Part shown: piece by piece, positions 25,091 through 31,953 of the stretch
Position numbering within the stretch: position 1 is the first letter of the stretch
Layout: each line of letters starts with the position of its first letter
From: an uncultured Collinsella sp.
GTDB taxonomy: Bacteria; Actinomycetota; Coriobacteriia; Coriobacteriales; Coriobacteriaceae
DNA: 34,949 bases
Assembly: GCA_900759335.1 (NCBI GenBank)
Contig: CAAEUX010000007.1
Span: 1-34,949, forward strand
Direction: 5' to 3'
Made by a program: the position numbers and the translations under genes
Notes under the pieces: generated by a model
Seen by the model: only the letters and a program-made list of their open reading frames with translations
Databases searched by the model: none
Told to the model about the DNA's origin: nothing

Positions 25091-26157
25091 TGTGGGAAGC
25101 CGATGACTCTCAGGACCTGTGGGCGACGCCCGGCAACTCGCCGGCGGCATCCATGGCGCATGGCGAGCGTATGGTGGGTTCGGAGCTGACGCCCGAGGAC
25201 CTCGATGTCGACCGCACTTTGCGCCCCCAGCGCCTGGACGACTACTGTGGCCAGGAGCACATCAAGCAGAGCCTGCGCGTGTTGATCGAAGCGGCGCAGA
25301 GCCGCGGCGAGACGCTCGACCACGTGATTTTTTCGGGTCCTCCGGGCCTGGGCAAGACCACGCTGGCCACCGTTATCGCCAACGAGCTGGGCGCTCAGAT
25401 CAAGACCACGAGTGGTCCCGCCATCGCGCGCACCGGCGACCTGGCTGCCATCCTTACCAACCTGCAACCGGGCGACGTGCTGTTTATCGACGAGATCCAC
25501 CGCCTCAACCGCTCGGTCGAGGAAGTTCTGTACCCTGCGATGGAGGACTTTGCCCTCGACATCGTGATCGGCAAGGGTCCGGCGGCGCGCTCGATTCGCC
25601 TGGATATCCCCAAGTTCACGCTGGTGGCGGCAACGACTCGCTCGGGTATGTTGACCGGCCCGCTACGCGACCGTTTCGGTATTTCGTATCGCCTGGATTA
25701 CTACACCGTCGAGGAACTCGCCCAGATTGTGACACGCTCGGCGACCATTCTGGGTGTGACGATCGATCATCCCAGCGCGCTCGAGATCGGCTCGCGCTCG
25801 CGCGGTACGCCGCGTCTTGCCAACCGTCTGCTCAAACGTGTGCGCGACTATGCGCAGGTGCGCGGCAACGGTCCTATTGAGCTTGATATTTGCCGTCAGG
25901 CGCTCGAGTTCTTCGAGATCGACGAGCTCGGCCTGGACTGGATGGATATTCGCATCTTGGAGACGCTTGCCAAGACGTTCTCCGGACGTGCCGTGGGCCT
26001 GACCACGCTTGCCAGTGCGGTGGGCGAGGACCCGGGAACGCTCGAGGATGTCTACGAGCCCTATCTGCTGCAGTGCGGATTGATGATTCGCACACCGCAG
26101 GGCCGCCAGGCAACGCTTCGCACATTCGAGCATTTGGGTATTGAACCGACCGTTTAG
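25090..26157 (+). CDS. ruvB: Holliday junction DNA helicase ATPase RuvB
   Basis: 355-aa AAA+ motor that drives branch migration with RuvA. Visible motifs are Walker A GPPGLGKTTLA (about 85-95), Walker B LFIDEIHRLN, sensor 1 AATTRSGML, arginine finger region GPLRDRFGI, and the C-terminal winged helix (about 270-345). ATG 25090 is preferred over GTG 25087 because it repeats the one-base TGATG overlap used at the ruvC/ruvA junction. Last gene of the ruvCAB operon; no strong terminator was found after it. Confidence 0.97.
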   Translation: MWEADDSQDLWATPGNSPAASMAHGERMVGSELTPEDLDVDRTLRPQRLDDYCGQEHIKQSLRVLIEAAQSRGETLDHVIFSGPPGLGKTTLATVIANELGAQIKTTSGPAIARTGDLAAILTNLQPGDVLFIDEIHRLNRSVEEVLYPAMEDFALDIVIGKGPAARSIRLDIPKFTLVAATTRSGMLTGPLRDRFGISYRLDYYTVEELAQIVTRSATILGVTIDHPSALEIGSRSRGTPRLANRLLKRVRDYAQVRGNGPIELDICRQALEFFEIDELGLDWMDIRILETLAKTFSGRAVGLTTLASAVGEDPGTLEDVYEPYLLQCGLMIRTPQGRQATLRTFEHLGIEPTV

Positions 26158-26220
26158 GATGGGTTTGTAGGCTATCGCTGGGCATCGGGTAAACATATCG
26201 CCGTTCATCGGTTATGGGCG

Positions 26221-26248
26221 TTTTACTATTGCGCGCCCGTGCTATGCT
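26221..26248 (+). promoter_or_regulatory. fhs: Promoter of fhs
   Basis: TGCTATGCT (26240-26248) is an extended -10, and TTTTAC (26221-26226) is a -35-like hexamer 16 bp upstream. The leader to the start codon would be about 35 nt. Confidence 0.45.
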
Positions 26249-26288
26249 GAATTGGTCTTTTTCTCATTCGGTAACGAAAGGACCGCCC

Positions 26289-27956
26289 ATGCCTACTGAC
26301 ATCGAAATCGCACGTTCTGTCACGCCACTGCCTATTACCGAGGTGGCCAAGAACGCCGGCGTCGACGTTAAGCATCTGATTCCGTACGGCTTCGACAAGG
26401 CAAAGGTCGACTATTCCCTGCTCAACGAGCCAACTGATCACCAGGCCAAGCTTGTCCTCGTGACCGCTATCAATCCCACGCCCGCAGGCGAGGGCAAGAC
26501 CACCACGACCATCGGCCTGGCCGACGGTCTGCGCCGTCGCGGCGTCAAGAGCGCCGTGGCCCTGCGCGAGCCTTCGCTCGGCCCCGTGTTTGGCGTGAAG
26601 GGCGGTGCCGCCGGTGGCGGTTGGGCCCAGGTCATCCCCATGGAGGATATCAACCTGCACTTTACCGGTGACTTCCATGCCATCGGTGCCGCTAACAACC
26701 TGCTGGCAGCCATGCTCGACAACCATATTCAGCAGGGCAACCAGCTCGGCATCGACGTTAAGCGCATCACCTGGAAGCGCGTTGTCGACATGAACGACCG
26801 TCAGCTGCGCCATGTTATCGACGGCATTGGCGGCAAGGCCCAGGGAGTGCCGCGCGAGGATGGCTTCGACATCACTGTTGCCTCCGAGGTCATGGCAATC
26901 TTGTGCCTGTCCACGAGCATCAACGATCTTAAGGAGCGCCTGGGCGAGATTGTTGTCGGCTACAGCTTTGCCGGCGAGCCCGTCCGCGCCCGTGACCTTA
27001 AGGCCCAGGGTGCCATGGCCGCGTTGCTTAAGGACGCGCTCAAGCCCAACCTGGTGCAAACGCTCGAGGGCACGCCCGCGTTTGTCCACGGCGGTCCCTT
27101 CGCCAACATTGCCCACGGCTGCAACTCTATAATGGCCACGCGTATGGCGATGCGCTTTGGCGATGTTGCCATTACCGAGGCCGGTTTCGGCGCCGACCTG
27201 GGTGCCGAGAAATTCCTGGATATCAAGTGCCGCATGACGGGCGTTCGCCCCAGCGCTGTCGTGATCGTCGCCACTGCCCGCGCGCTTAAGTACAACGGCG
27301 GTGTTGCCAAGGCCGACCTCAACGAGGAGAACCTCGAGGCCCTCAAGGCCGGTATGCCCAACCTGCTGCGCCACGTCGACAACATTCAGAATGTCTACGG
27401 TCTGCCCTGCGTAGTTGCCATTAACCGCTTCCCGACGGACACTGAGGCCGAACTCGAGCTCATCGAGTCCGAGTGCCAGAAGCTCGGTGTCAACGTTAAG
27501 CTGTCCGAGGTTTGGGCCAAGGGCGGCGAGGGCGCGCTCGACCTGGCCGATGAGGTCATGCGCCTGATCGAGCAGCCGAGCGAGCTCAAGTTTGCCTACG
27601 AGGACGGTGCCGATGTGGCCGACGCCCTCGAGGCCGTTGCCACCAAGGTCTACCGCGCCGACGGCGTCGACTTTACGCCGGCTGCCAAACGCCAGCTCGC
27701 CGAGCTGCGCGAGAACGGCTTTGGCAACCTGCCGGTGTGCGTGGCCAAGACGCAGTACAGCTTTAGCGACAACGCCAAGGCGCTGGGCGCTCCCGAGGGC
27801 TTCCGCATCACCGTGCGCGAGCTTAAGGTTTCCGCCGGTGCCCACTTTGTGGTCGCGCTGACCGGCAACGTTCTGACCATGCCGGGCCTGCCCAAGGTTC
27901 CCGCGGCCGAGAACATCGACGTCGACAACGACGGCAACATCACTGGTCTGTTCTAA
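26289..27956 (+). CDS. fhs: Formate-tetrahydrofolate ligase
   Basis: 555-aa cytosolic ATP-dependent enzyme that joins formate to tetrahydrofolate to give 10-formyl-THF for purine, formyl-Met and serine/glycine one-carbon metabolism. It is common in anaerobes. The length matches the family. The ATP-binding loop TPAGEGKTTTTIGL is at 64-77; other family blocks are REPSLGPVFGVKGGAAGGG, LHFTGDFHAI and GPFANIAHGCNS. AAAGGA (26277-26282) with 6-nt spacing sets ATG 26289 and excludes an ATG at 26214. A terminator follows. Confidence 0.98.
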   Translation: MPTDIEIARSVTPLPITEVAKNAGVDVKHLIPYGFDKAKVDYSLLNEPTDHQAKLVLVTAINPTPAGEGKTTTTIGLADGLRRRGVKSAVALREPSLGPVFGVKGGAAGGGWAQVIPMEDINLHFTGDFHAIGAANNLLAAMLDNHIQQGNQLGIDVKRITWKRVVDMNDRQLRHVIDGIGGKAQGVPREDGFDITVASEVMAILCLSTSINDLKERLGEIVVGYSFAGEPVRARDLKAQGAMAALLKDALKPNLVQTLEGTPAFVHGGPFANIAHGCNSIMATRMAMRFGDVAITEAGFGADLGAEKFLDIKCRMTGVRPSAVVIVATARALKYNGGVAKADLNEENLEALKAGMPNLLRHVDNIQNVYGLPCVVAINRFPTDTEAELELIESECQKLGVNVKLSEVWAKGGEGALDLADEVMRLIEQPSELKFAYEDGADVADALEAVATKVYRADGVDFTPAAKRQLAELRENGFGNLPVCVAKTQYSFSDNAKALGAPEGFRITVRELKVSAGAHFVVALTGNVLTMPGLPKVPAAENIDVDNDGNITGLF

Positions 27957-27981
27957 GCCTGCTGCTCATAGCCGCTTGCCC

Positions 27982-28018
27982 GCCTCGCCGCGCCTACCAA
28001 GGCCCGGCGGGGCTTTTT
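27982..28018 (+). terminator. Rho-independent terminator of fhs
   Basis: GCCTCGCCG (27982-27990) pairs with CGGCGGGGC (28005-28013), nine pairs with one G-U, followed by five Ts. The palindromic element begins at 28020. Confidence 0.85.
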
Positions 28019-28019
28019 G

Positions 28020-28100
28020 ATCCCAAGGGGACGGAGGAAAACGGATTACTCAGGGGGTTGGTCCTGTGGAGTGATCCGTTTTCCTCCATCCCCAAGGGAT
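28020..28100. repeat. 81-bp palindromic element, copy 2
   Basis: Arms at 28020-28049 and 28071-28100 pair at 26 of 30 positions and share the core GGGGACGGAGGAAAACGGAT with copy 1. The loop reads AGGGGGTTGGTC on the plus strand, matching copy 1 in reverse orientation. Total length is 81 bp in both copies. It starts one or two bases after the fhs terminator T-tract. Seven Ts follow at 28102-28108, so in this orientation it could also terminate transcription. Confidence 0.8.
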
Positions 28101-28118
28101 CTTTTTTTGCGGCGGTAA

Positions 28119-28130
28119 TGTTGCGCAACA
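28119..28130. promoter_or_regulatory. Perfect 12-bp palindrome upstream of the zinc-ribbon membrane protein gene
   Basis: TGTTGCGCAACA is fully self-complementary and lies about 80 nt before the start codon. TACGGT at 28151-28156 is a possible -10. An operator role is inferred from symmetry and position only. Confidence 0.35.
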
Positions 28131-28211
28131 AGAATGGGGATTTCTCCCGTACGGTGTAGTTGGAAGAATTGCGCGGGCGCATTGCGGCTGCGATGAGAGA
28201 CGGGAGATGCG

Positions 28212-30224
28212 ATGTATTGCACCAAGTGTGGAGCTCAAATACCCGATGGCTCCACGTTTTGCACGAGCTGCGGCGCTCGCGTGGGTGGCGCCGAGGATCA
28301 AGCGGAGCCTGTGGCGTTTCCGGTGGAGGACGCGCCGGCGTCCGCTCCTGCGGGGCAGCACGCTCCTCAGGGTGCCCCGGTTCATATGGCGGCGCAGCCT
28401 CGTTATGAGGAGCCTATGACCGAGCCTGCCGAGGCCTCGCAGCCGTTTGTTCCGACGCCGCAGCCAAAGAAACCCAAGCACAAGGGCCGTATCGTCGCGG
28501 CCGTTATCGGCGGCGTGGCCGTTGTCGCCATTGTCGCCGCTATCGTGATCGTGCCGCGTATTGGCGCGTCTTCCGAGGTAACCTCGGGTGGCAAGGGCTA
28601 CGTTGTCTGCGCGTGCGAGACTAAAGTGCTGCCCAAGAACAGCAAAGGAAAAAAGCTCAAGAGCTATACCGTCGAGCTGGCGCCGGTGTCCGGCAAGGGC
28701 AAGAGCTACACCATCAAGGTCGATGGCGAGGACGGCTTTGCCATGGAGGACTTTGGCGAGCTGCCCGATCAGAAGTACCAGATGACCATCACCTCGGGCA
28801 AGGGCAAAAAGAAGAGCACGACCACCATGAAGGTGGACTATGCCAAGGAAGGCTCGGACGCCCCTAAGAACGTTGAGCTCACGCAGTCCAAGAAGGAGGC
28901 CAAGGCTTCTGCCAAGGCAGCAGTCAAGACGGCAAATGAACTGTTCACCGACAAAATCCTCGAGTATCAGAAGAAGTACGGCGAGGGTGAGGCTGTCGGG
29001 TTCGATGAATATGCGTATGGAGCCCAGGGCGTTGCTTACGCCAAGCTCATTGACTTTGATGGCGATGGTCAAGATGAGCTGCTGATTGAGTATTCCGATG
29101 AACCGGTGGACCGTGGGGATAACGCAGCCGCTGCGCATCTTGAGGTCTGGGCGTATAAGAATGGCGAGATTGAGAAGGTCTACACGCCAGAGGTAAACGT
29201 ATCTCATCAGGAGGCGTGTGTGTCTGTCTGGCTTGATGAATACGAGGGCAAGATTGGTTTTTCGCAGTGGTATGACCATGGGACAGCAATTAAGCAAAGC
29301 GATCTCTCTGGCGAAAGTGGTCCTTCTGCTCACGAATACCAAGTTAAATTCATTGGCTACGACGGCAAGTCATTCAAAGCCATGACCGACCTTGTTGCCC
29401 CGAATGAAGTCGGTTCTGCCTCTTTGGGCGGTTTTGGTTTCTTGTATGCCGACGAGAGCTCGGTTAACAGCACCATTGGCACGGTGGCCACGACGCTGGA
29501 GCAGCTGAAGTCGAAGGACTCTGACGATGCGCAGGCGAGCTACGAGGCCATCTCTGCCACGCAGGATGTCAGCTTTACGGCGCCGGTGGGCGAGGGTGCG
29601 CCTGATCCCGACGTTACGTGCCAGATTTCGGCTACGTGGACCTATCCTCAGGTAAAAGGCCAGGGTGTAGGTGTCGCCAAGTTCAACAAAGATATGATTC
29701 AGCTCGTCGCTGATGCGCTTGACGCGAGCAAGCAGGCGATGCCATATGATGAGAACCATCGTGTGACCACGGTGTATTACGCTGAGATTGTCTCGATTGA
29801 CGGGGATATCGCCTGTGTGCGTACCTACACCGATAGCTATCAGCCTCCGTATCGCTCGGAGCAGGTGACAAGGTCGGCATGCTATAACCTCAAGACAGGC
29901 GAGCAGGTTTCGCTCGAGGACTCGCTCGCACAGCACGGGCTCTCGTTTGACACCCTCAAGAGTGAGGCTAAACAGGCGATTAAGGCTGCGAAAACTAATA
30001 TGTATTCTTCATACGCTAATAGCTACGAAGATGATGACAACTTTACCGAGGACCATTTCTACTACGACGGCAAAGGCTATGTTGTGGTGCTCGATACCGG
30101 TGTATTTGACTGCGACGCATGGGGTACACACGATCTGGTGGCACATGCTTTTGACTCGAGCTATTCCGGCGGCCAGGACGTGACCCCCGAGTATCCTCGC
30201 TATACGTACACTCTTAACGAGTAA
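28212..30224 (+). CDS. Zinc-ribbon single-pass membrane protein with DUF3298-like C-terminus
   Basis: 670-aa protein. An N-terminal zinc ribbon has C3, C6, C17 and C20 (YCTKCGAQIPDGSTFCTSCG), then a Pro/Ala-rich cytoplasmic linker, one transmembrane helix at about 93-116, and a large extracytoplasmic part. That part contains a Lys-rich beta region (about 125-225), a DFDGDGQDE calcium-loop-like motif (281-289, VCBS/FG-GAP style), and a C-terminal region (about 440-600) resembling DUF4163/DUF3298 of RsiV, judged from YPQVKG and NLKTGEQVSLED. GGGAG about 6 nt upstream supports ATG 28212. Base composition is uneven: line 30001-30060 holds only 23 G+C of 60, far below neighbours, which suggests recombined or horizontally gained segments. 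A surface sensor role is possible; function unknown. Confidence 0.75.
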   Translation: MYCTKCGAQIPDGSTFCTSCGARVGGAEDQAEPVAFPVEDAPASAPAGQHAPQGAPVHMAAQPRYEEPMTEPAEASQPFVPTPQPKKPKHKGRIVAAVIGGVAVVAIVAAIVIVPRIGASSEVTSGGKGYVVCACETKVLPKNSKGKKLKSYTVELAPVSGKGKSYTIKVDGEDGFAMEDFGELPDQKYQMTITSGKGKKKSTTTMKVDYAKEGSDAPKNVELTQSKKEAKASAKAAVKTANELFTDKILEYQKKYGEGEAVGFDEYAYGAQGVAYAKLIDFDGDGQDELLIEYSDEPVDRGDNAAAAHLEVWAYKNGEIEKVYTPEVNVSHQEACVSVWLDEYEGKIGFSQWYDHGTAIKQSDLSGESGPSAHEYQVKFIGYDGKSFKAMTDLVAPNEVGSASLGGFGFLYADESSVNSTIGTVATTLEQLKSKDSDDAQASYEAISATQDVSFTAPVGEGAPDPDVTCQISATWTYPQVKGQGVGVAKFNKDMIQLVADALDASKQAMPYDENHRVTTVYYAEIVSIDGDIACVRTYTDSYQPPYRSEQVTRSACYNLKTGEQVSLEDSLAQHGLSFDTLKSEAKQAIKAAKTNMYSSYANSYEDDDNFTEDHFYYDGKGYVVVLDTGVFDCDAWGTHDLVAHAFDSSYSGGQDVTPEYPRYTYTLNE

Positions 30225-30251
30225 GGCGAGGCTGCAGAAAGTGAACTGAAC

Positions 30252-30292
30252 AGTCCCCGGCAACGCCAATGTAGCGCCACCGGGGACTTTTT
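30252..30292 (+). terminator. Rho-independent terminator of the zinc-ribbon membrane gene
   Basis: AGTCCCCGG (30252-30260) pairs perfectly with CCGGGGACT (30280-30288), followed by five Ts (30288-30292). Confidence 0.9.
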
Positions 30293-30339
30293 GATGCAAA
30301 TTGGCTCCGAAACGAGCTATCTGGGCCAGCCGCGCCACG

Positions 30340-30488
30340 AAAAGCGCCCATCTACTACGTTTGCCAGGGTTGGACCGACCATGGAGCGTTTTTTAACAAT
30401 GAAGCAAGACGTTTACCTGCGGTTTTGTTAACACAAATATGGCTATGGTTGGCACCCTTGGGTTAAACGTAGTAGATGGGCGCATTTT
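30340..30488. repeat. About 145-bp inverted-repeat element
   Basis: GCGCCCATCTACTACGTTT (30344-30362) has a perfect reverse complement at 30465-30483, and flanking AAAA/TTTT runs extend the match with a one-base bulge. Inside, AGGGT and ACCAT blocks pair imperfectly between about 30366-30382 and 30444-30459, and TTAACAA (30393-30399) pairs with TTGTTAA (30425-30431). The whole unit can fold as one long interrupted hairpin. No ORF is inside. It fills most of the gap between the terminator at 30252-30292 and the minus-strand gene ending at 30515. Likely a palindromic mobile or REP-like element. Confidence 0.7.
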
Positions 30489-30514
30489 ATGGTTCACAGC
30501 CCAAGAAGGGATCG

Positions 30515-30751
30515 TTAGCCGCGCTGGAGGCCGAAGAGTTTGGCGTTGCGCTCGGCGACCATCATGTTGATGTCGGCGATTTCCATCTCGCCGTCAATGT
30601 AGGGCTGGTAGGTGCCATATGGATCGCCGGCTCCCAAGCTGCAGCTTCCGCAGTTGTCACAGCTGCCGTTACCGCAGCCCGCGAGCGCCAGCTTAATGAT
30701 CTCCTCGCGCTCGGCGCGCGTTGTGTCTTTGATGAGCTTGCTTTTTGCCAT
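30515..30751 (-). CDS. Small Cys-rich protein, putative metal binding
   Basis: 78-aa protein, start fixed by GAGG about 9 nt before ATG 30751. An N-terminal amphipathic helix (DTTRAEREEIIKLALAG) is followed by four cysteines, C26-x4-C31-x2-C34-x2-C37, in a Gly/Ser/Asn-rich stretch, then an acidic helix with a GTYQPYIDGEMEI motif. It resembles short Clostridia proteins that start with KDTTREER and are sometimes labelled, probably wrongly, as PurH-related. The cysteine spacing would suit Zn or Fe-S binding. No transporter, radical-SAM or modifying gene is adjacent, so a modified-peptide role is not supported. Function unknown. Confidence 0.7.
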   Translation of the reverse strand: MAKSKLIKDTTRAEREEIIKLALAGCGNGSCDNCGSCSLGAGDPYGTYQPYIDGEMEIADINMMVAERNAKLFGLQRG

Positions 30752-30838
30752 GGCATATCCTCGATTCGCTTGTGACCGTCGGCCGCGCATGTCTTGTAGA
30801 TACCGGCGGGCTTTGCCCATCATAGGCTTTTGCGCGGG

Positions 30839-30844
30839 TAGAAT
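30839..30844 (+). promoter_or_regulatory. Possible -10 box for the PASTA-like membrane protein gene
   Basis: TAGAAT lies 45 nt before the start codon in the divergent region. A well-spaced -35 is not seen; TTGCCC at 30813-30818 is 20 bp away. Confidence 0.35.
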
Positions 30845-30889
30845 GCATGGATAACTTGATGCTTACGGGCGACGGAAAGGAATCGTTGC

Positions 30890-31843
30890 ATGGACCAGGA
30901 CAAGACGACCGTAATGGGTGGCTACGGCTCCCCGCGGACGGGCAATGGCGCCGATGAGACCCGCGTCGTGCCGAATCCCGGCTACGCTGCCCCCGATACG
31001 ACGCAGGTGTCGGCCGATCCCACGCGCGTTGTGAATTACGGAAACGCAGCGCAGGACCCGCATGGCGCCTCGTCGCAGAACCCCTACGGCAACGCGGCGG
31101 CAGACCCTTATGATGACCTGCTGCAAAATCCCATTCCGCAACCTCAGCAGACGACATATATGCCGCGCACGGCACAACCGCGCTACGAGTCGCGCGACCG
31201 ATATGCGCGCGAGCCGTATCGTGAGTATCCCAAGTCCATCCCCCAGTATGGCGAGGACGAGGAGAAGAAGCCTTCGCGTTCGTCGGGCGTAATCAAGAAG
31301 ATCCTCATCGTGCTGGCGGTCTTCTTTGCCCTGTCGGTTGTGTTCGCCATCGTGTCTGGCATGCTCAACAAGCGGGGCGCCACGACTGATACTACGGCCG
31401 AGCAGACCGAGACTTCCCAGTCCGGCACCGTCGACCTGAGCGATATCCCGGGACAGTACTGGTCCAACGCCAAGAAGCTCCTCAAGTCGCGCGGAGCCGA
31501 CCTTTCGAACGCCGTGATTCTGACCGACGATGGCTCAACGCCCGTCATCGATTCCAACTGGGTTGTTACGAATGCCTACTATAACGACAACGGCAACCTG
31601 GAGATTCAGCTCACGCACAAGAACAGCTATGGCAACTCGTCCGGCGGCCAAAGCGGTACCGACAGCTCGAGCTCCAATACGCTGGAGGACTTGAGCAACA
31701 AGGCGCAGGAGTTGGGAGATAAGGCGCAAGAGCTGGGCGATACGGCGCAAAACCTGGGTGATACCGCGCAGAACCTGGGCGACATGGCGACGAACGCCTG
31801 CGATGCCCTGCAAAGCGGCATTTCGGGCGCGCAGGGAAACTAG
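30890..31843 (+). CDS. Single-pass membrane protein with repeated D-x-T-x-V motifs and PASTA-like domain
   Basis: 317-aa protein. The cytoplasmic N-terminal 130 residues are disordered and carry four similar motifs, DKTTV (4-8), DETRV (22-26), DTTQV (36-40) and DPTRV (43-47), which resemble Thr phosphorylation sites read by FHA domains. A transmembrane helix spans about 136-158. Outside, residues 181-243 (DIPGQYWSNAKKLLKSRG, then DDGSTPVIDSNWVVTNA) look like a divergent PASTA domain. The C-terminus has five heptads of the type LGDTAQN (about 268-302), predicted helical coiled coil. GAAAGGA with 8-nt spacing supports ATG 30890. A link to Ser/Thr kinase signalling at the cell envelope is inferred; no kinase is in the window. 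Confidence 0.7.
   Translation: MDQDKTTVMGGYGSPRTGNGADETRVVPNPGYAAPDTTQVSADPTRVVNYGNAAQDPHGASSQNPYGNAAADPYDDLLQNPIPQPQQTTYMPRTAQPRYESRDRYAREPYREYPKSIPQYGEDEEKKPSRSSGVIKKILIVLAVFFALSVVFAIVSGMLNKRGATTDTTAEQTETSQSGTVDLSDIPGQYWSNAKKLLKSRGADLSNAVILTDDGSTPVIDSNWVVTNAYYNDNGNLEIQLTHKNSYGNSSGGQSGTDSSSSNTLEDLSNKAQELGDKAQELGDTAQNLGDTAQNLGDMATNACDALQSGISGAQGN
31691..31795 (+). repeat. Five tandem 21-bp units encoding heptads
   Basis: Units start at 31691, 31712, 31733, 31754 and 31775, each encoding a seven-residue repeat (LSNKAQE, LGDKAQE, LGDTAQN, LGDTAQN, LGDMATN). The units differ at synonymous and a few nonsynonymous positions, so this is an old duplication series likely to vary in copy number. Confidence 0.85.
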
Positions 31844-31877
31844 CGGTCGAGCGGCTAGAGCCTTAGCGGTACAAACA

Positions 31878-31945
31878 AAAACGGGACGCAGGATCGCGTG
31901 ACCGGGCGCATAGGCGCGTTGGTCGGCGGTCCTGCGTCCCGTTTT
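31878..31945. terminator. Bidirectional terminator between convergent genes
   Basis: AAAACGGGACGCAGGA (31878-31893) and its exact 16-nt complement (31930-31945) form a perfect stem around a 36-nt loop that has further GACC/GGTC pairing. T-tracts exist in both directions (TTTT plus strand, TTTTTGTTTGT minus strand), serving the membrane protein gene and the CDF gene. Confidence 0.9.
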
Positions 31946-31953
31946 GCTGTCGA

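Noticed and set aside
26158..26288. Possible folate (THF) riboswitch before fhs
   Set aside because: The leader is short after the predicted promoter and the conserved THF riboswitch core was not recognised.
26226..27845. 539-codon open frame on the minus strand opposite fhs
   Set aside because: Same reason: antisense shadow of a conserved 555-aa enzyme, with no ribosome site or domain.
5560..30488. Palindromic repeats considered as a CRISPR array
   Set aside because: The copies are far apart, differ between families and have no regular spacers.
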